Source: Bacillota bacterium (lineage in GTDB: Bacteria > Bacillota > Clostridia > Acetivibrionales > DSM-1351). Taken from it: a stretch of 64,000 nt of DNA. The notes under the pieces were generated by a model that was given only the letters and a program-made list of their open reading frames with translations, was not told the origin of the DNA and made no database searches. This document shows, piece by piece, positions 62,404 through 64,000 of this stretch. The stretch spans positions 818,550 to 882,549 of the forward strand of contig JAEWCZ010000066.1 in NCBI GenBank assembly GCA_023390335.1. Direction: 5' to 3'. Each line of letters begins with the position of its first letter. Position 1 is the stretch's first letter. Made by a program: the position numbers and the translations under genes.

Positions 62404-64000
62404 ATGGTTAATAAATTTATAAATGATTTAGTAAAAAAAGATGTTAAAATATGGGTTGAAAATAATAAAATAAGATATCATGCTCCTGATGGTATATTAA
62501 CAGATGAAGAAATAAATATTATTCATAATAATCAGGCTTCAATAATTTCTTTATTACATGAAGTAAATTATCAGAAAAATATTGAAGAGAAAGACATTGA
62601 AAAAATATATCCTCTATCTTATGGGCAAAAAGCATTATGGTTTTTTCAACAAATTAACCCCAATAGAATTGACTACAATTTAACATGTGCTGTTAATGTT
62701 AATTATAATTTAGACGTATTAAAATTACAAAATGCTTTAAATAGATTAGCAAGAAAACAACCAATTATTTATTCTATTTTTGATGAAGAAAATGGTGAAC
62801 CTTTTCAGATAATCAAAGATTCTTGTGAATTAATAATAGATGAAAAAGAGATTTTAAATTATGATGAAGATAGCCTATATAAAGAAATATATAAAGAAGC
62901 AGATATTCCTTTTGATTTAAGAAAAGGACCATTATTAGTAGTAAAAATATTTAGGCTTCCTGATAATAAATCAATACTTTTATTAGTTTCACATCATATT
63001 ATTAGCGATTTCTTATCCTTAAATATATTTTTAAAAGACTTAAGGCTTTTTTATGAGGAAGAAGTAAATTTTACAAAAAAACAATTACAATCGAGCAAAC
63101 CTAATTATACGTATATTGACCATATTTATTCACAAAAACAATTTCTCGCCAGTACTAAAGGTGCTGAGCAAAAAGCATATTGGATTAACAAATTATCTGG
63201 GAAATTACCAGTTGTTGAATTTCCTTTAGATTACCCAAGGCCAAAATTTCAGACTTTTAATGGGAGTACAAATGTAGTTAAAATTTGTACTCAGTTAGTA
63301 TCTGGTTTAAAAGAACTATCTTCACATGAAGGTGTTACTTTATTTGTAACTTTATTAACTGCCTTTAAATTATTACTCTATAAATATACAGGTGAGAACG
63401 ATATATTGCTTGGTACTCCTGTTACAGAGCGAACCCTGTCAAAATTTAGAACTATTGGATATTTTGTAAATCCGGTCTTATTGAGAACTACTATATCAGA
63501 GTCTATGTCATTTAAAGAACTAATGAAATGTGTAAATGAAACTGTAAATGAGGCAATGAAAAATAAGGATTATCCATTCCCACTTTTAGTAGAACAGCTA
63601 AATATCGAAAGAGATCCTAGTCGCTTTCCAATTTTTCAAAATTCATTTACCTTTGTAAAAATGCCATTGCTTCAAGATAACAGTACACATCTTTTTGAAA
63701 TGGAACCCCTTCTATATGAACAACGTGGATCAGCTTTTGATATCAGTTTCATGGTAACAGACAATAGAGGAGATTTCCAAATAGTGTGTAATTATAAAAC
63801 AGATATATTTGAAGAAGCCACAATAAAAAGGATAATGAAGCATTATGAAAGAATTCTGGAAAGCGTAATAAATAAACCGGAAGAAAGAATAGACCAAATC
63901 AAGTTGTTAAGTGAGGAAGAGGAAGAAGAAATAATAGAAAAGCAAAGTGGAGAGACTGTTGAATATCCAAGAGATAAGTGTATACATAATATGTTTGAGG
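62404..64000 (+). CDS. Non-ribosomal peptide synthetase, 3' truncated by window edge
   Basis: Open to the window end (532 codons visible). Residues 1-50 resemble a TubC N-terminal docking domain (YHAPDGILTDEEINIIHNNQ), which mediates subunit-subunit docking. A condensation domain follows from about 67 to 500, with the catalytic HHxxxD seen as HHIISD (His198 as general base), then the start of an adenylation domain (CIHNMFE). AAGGAAGG precedes ATG 62404. The docking domain implies a partner subunit with a compatible C-terminus elsewhere or upstream. Confidence 0.92.
   Translation, partial: MVNKFINDLVKKDVKIWVENNKIRYHAPDGILTDEEINIIHNNQASIISLLHEVNYQKNIEEKDIEKIYPLSYGQKALWFFQQINPNRIDYNLTCAVNVNYNLDVLKLQNALNRLARKQPIIYSIFDEENGEPFQIIKDSCELIIDEKEILNYDEDSLYKEIYKEADIPFDLRKGPLLVVKIFRLPDNKSILLLVSHHIISDFLSLNIFLKDLRLFYEEEVNFTKKQLQSSKPNYTYIDHIYSQKQFLASTKGAEQKAYWINKLSGKLPVVEFPLDYPRPKFQTFNGSTNVVKICTQLVSGLKELSSHEGVTLFVTLLTAFKLLLYKYTGENDILLGTPVTERTLSKFRTIGYFVNPVLLRTTISESMSFKELMKCVNETVNEAMKNKDYPFPLLVEQLNIERDPSRFPIFQNSFTFVKMPLLQDNSTHLFEMEPLLYEQRGSAFDISFMVTDNRGDFQIVCNYKTDIFEEATIKRIMKHYERILESVINKPEERIDQIKLLSEEEEEEIIEKQSGETVEYPRDKCIHNMFE

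Noticed and set aside
1..64000. CRISPR array, insertion sequence with transposase, or prophage genes
   Set aside because: No regularly spaced repeats of CRISPR type and no transposase or integrase ORF seen in any frame.

Overview
The window looks like a chromosomal segment of an anaerobic, spore-forming, cellulolytic clostridium of the Ruminiclostridium (Clostridium cellulolyticum) type. The DNA is AT-rich with strong Shine-Dalgarno sites. There is a secreted esterase with a type I dockerin whose recognition residues are of the mesophilic clostridial kind (DALDF / DAIDF), an S-layer protein with SLH repeats, a spore germination protease (GPR), a FliA/WhiG sigma factor and Firmicutes-type LexA boxes. 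The organism name is inferred from these traits; no search was run.

Layout. 1-7.6 kb is the end of a flagellar/chemotaxis operon (cheA fragment, cheW, cheC, cheD, a membrane coiled-coil protein, sigD, fapA and three small structural or regulatory genes), closed by a tRNA-Leu(CAA). 7.8-18.7 kb is an accessory stretch: a reverse-strand operon of TPR, Zn-ribbon (DUF2310-like) and helical-repeat proteins behind a frameshifted pseudogene, a dockerin-bearing SGNH esterase between two truncated AraC regulator genes, a toroid protein, an S41 lipoprotein peptidase, an SRAP/YedK protein, gene remnants and a LexA-controlled Y-family polymerase. 19-22.6 kb encodes a glycine-rich, SLH-anchored surface protein. 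22.7-26.4 kb is an FMN-riboswitch-controlled riboflavin operon (ribD-ribE-ribBA-ribH). 26.5-27.8 kb is an M-box Mg2+ riboswitch, a 30-codon ORF and corA. 28.4-31.7 kb is a FAD oxidoreductase operon of glycerol-3-phosphate dehydrogenase type. 31.8-34.6 kb is a Fur-boxed feoA-feoB-zinc ribbon-fur operon. 34.7-37.3 kb has an alpha/beta hydrolase and a tocopherol-cyclase-like protein. 37.4-41.3 kb is a thiamine operon (thiD-thiC-thiM-thiE) behind two tandem, almost identical TPP riboswitches. 41.5-42.8 kb is a processive glycosyltransferase. 43-51.6 kb is a sugar ABC importer followed by a second sugar-binding lipoprotein and a YesM/YesN-type two-component system, probably a sense-and-import module. 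51.7-58.7 kb is housekeeping (MATE, hemW, rpsT, gpr, an M50-like peptidase, NAD+ DNA ligase). 59-64 kb opens a biosynthetic cluster: PLP decarboxylase, MbtH-like protein, B12-type radical SAM enzyme and an NRPS with an N-terminal TubC-type docking domain that runs off the window.

Regulation is unusually readable. There are four riboswitch aptamers (FMN, Mg2+, TPP x2) with intrinsic terminators, a Fur box in the feo promoter, two LexA boxes, several consensus -35/-10 pairs and a hairpin that hides a ribosome binding site.

The best candidates for something undescribed are the truncated NRPS cluster, the duplicated TPP riboswitch, the small ORF between the M-box and corA, the DUF2310/TPR/helical-repeat operon, and a 74-residue protein made of about five short repeats.
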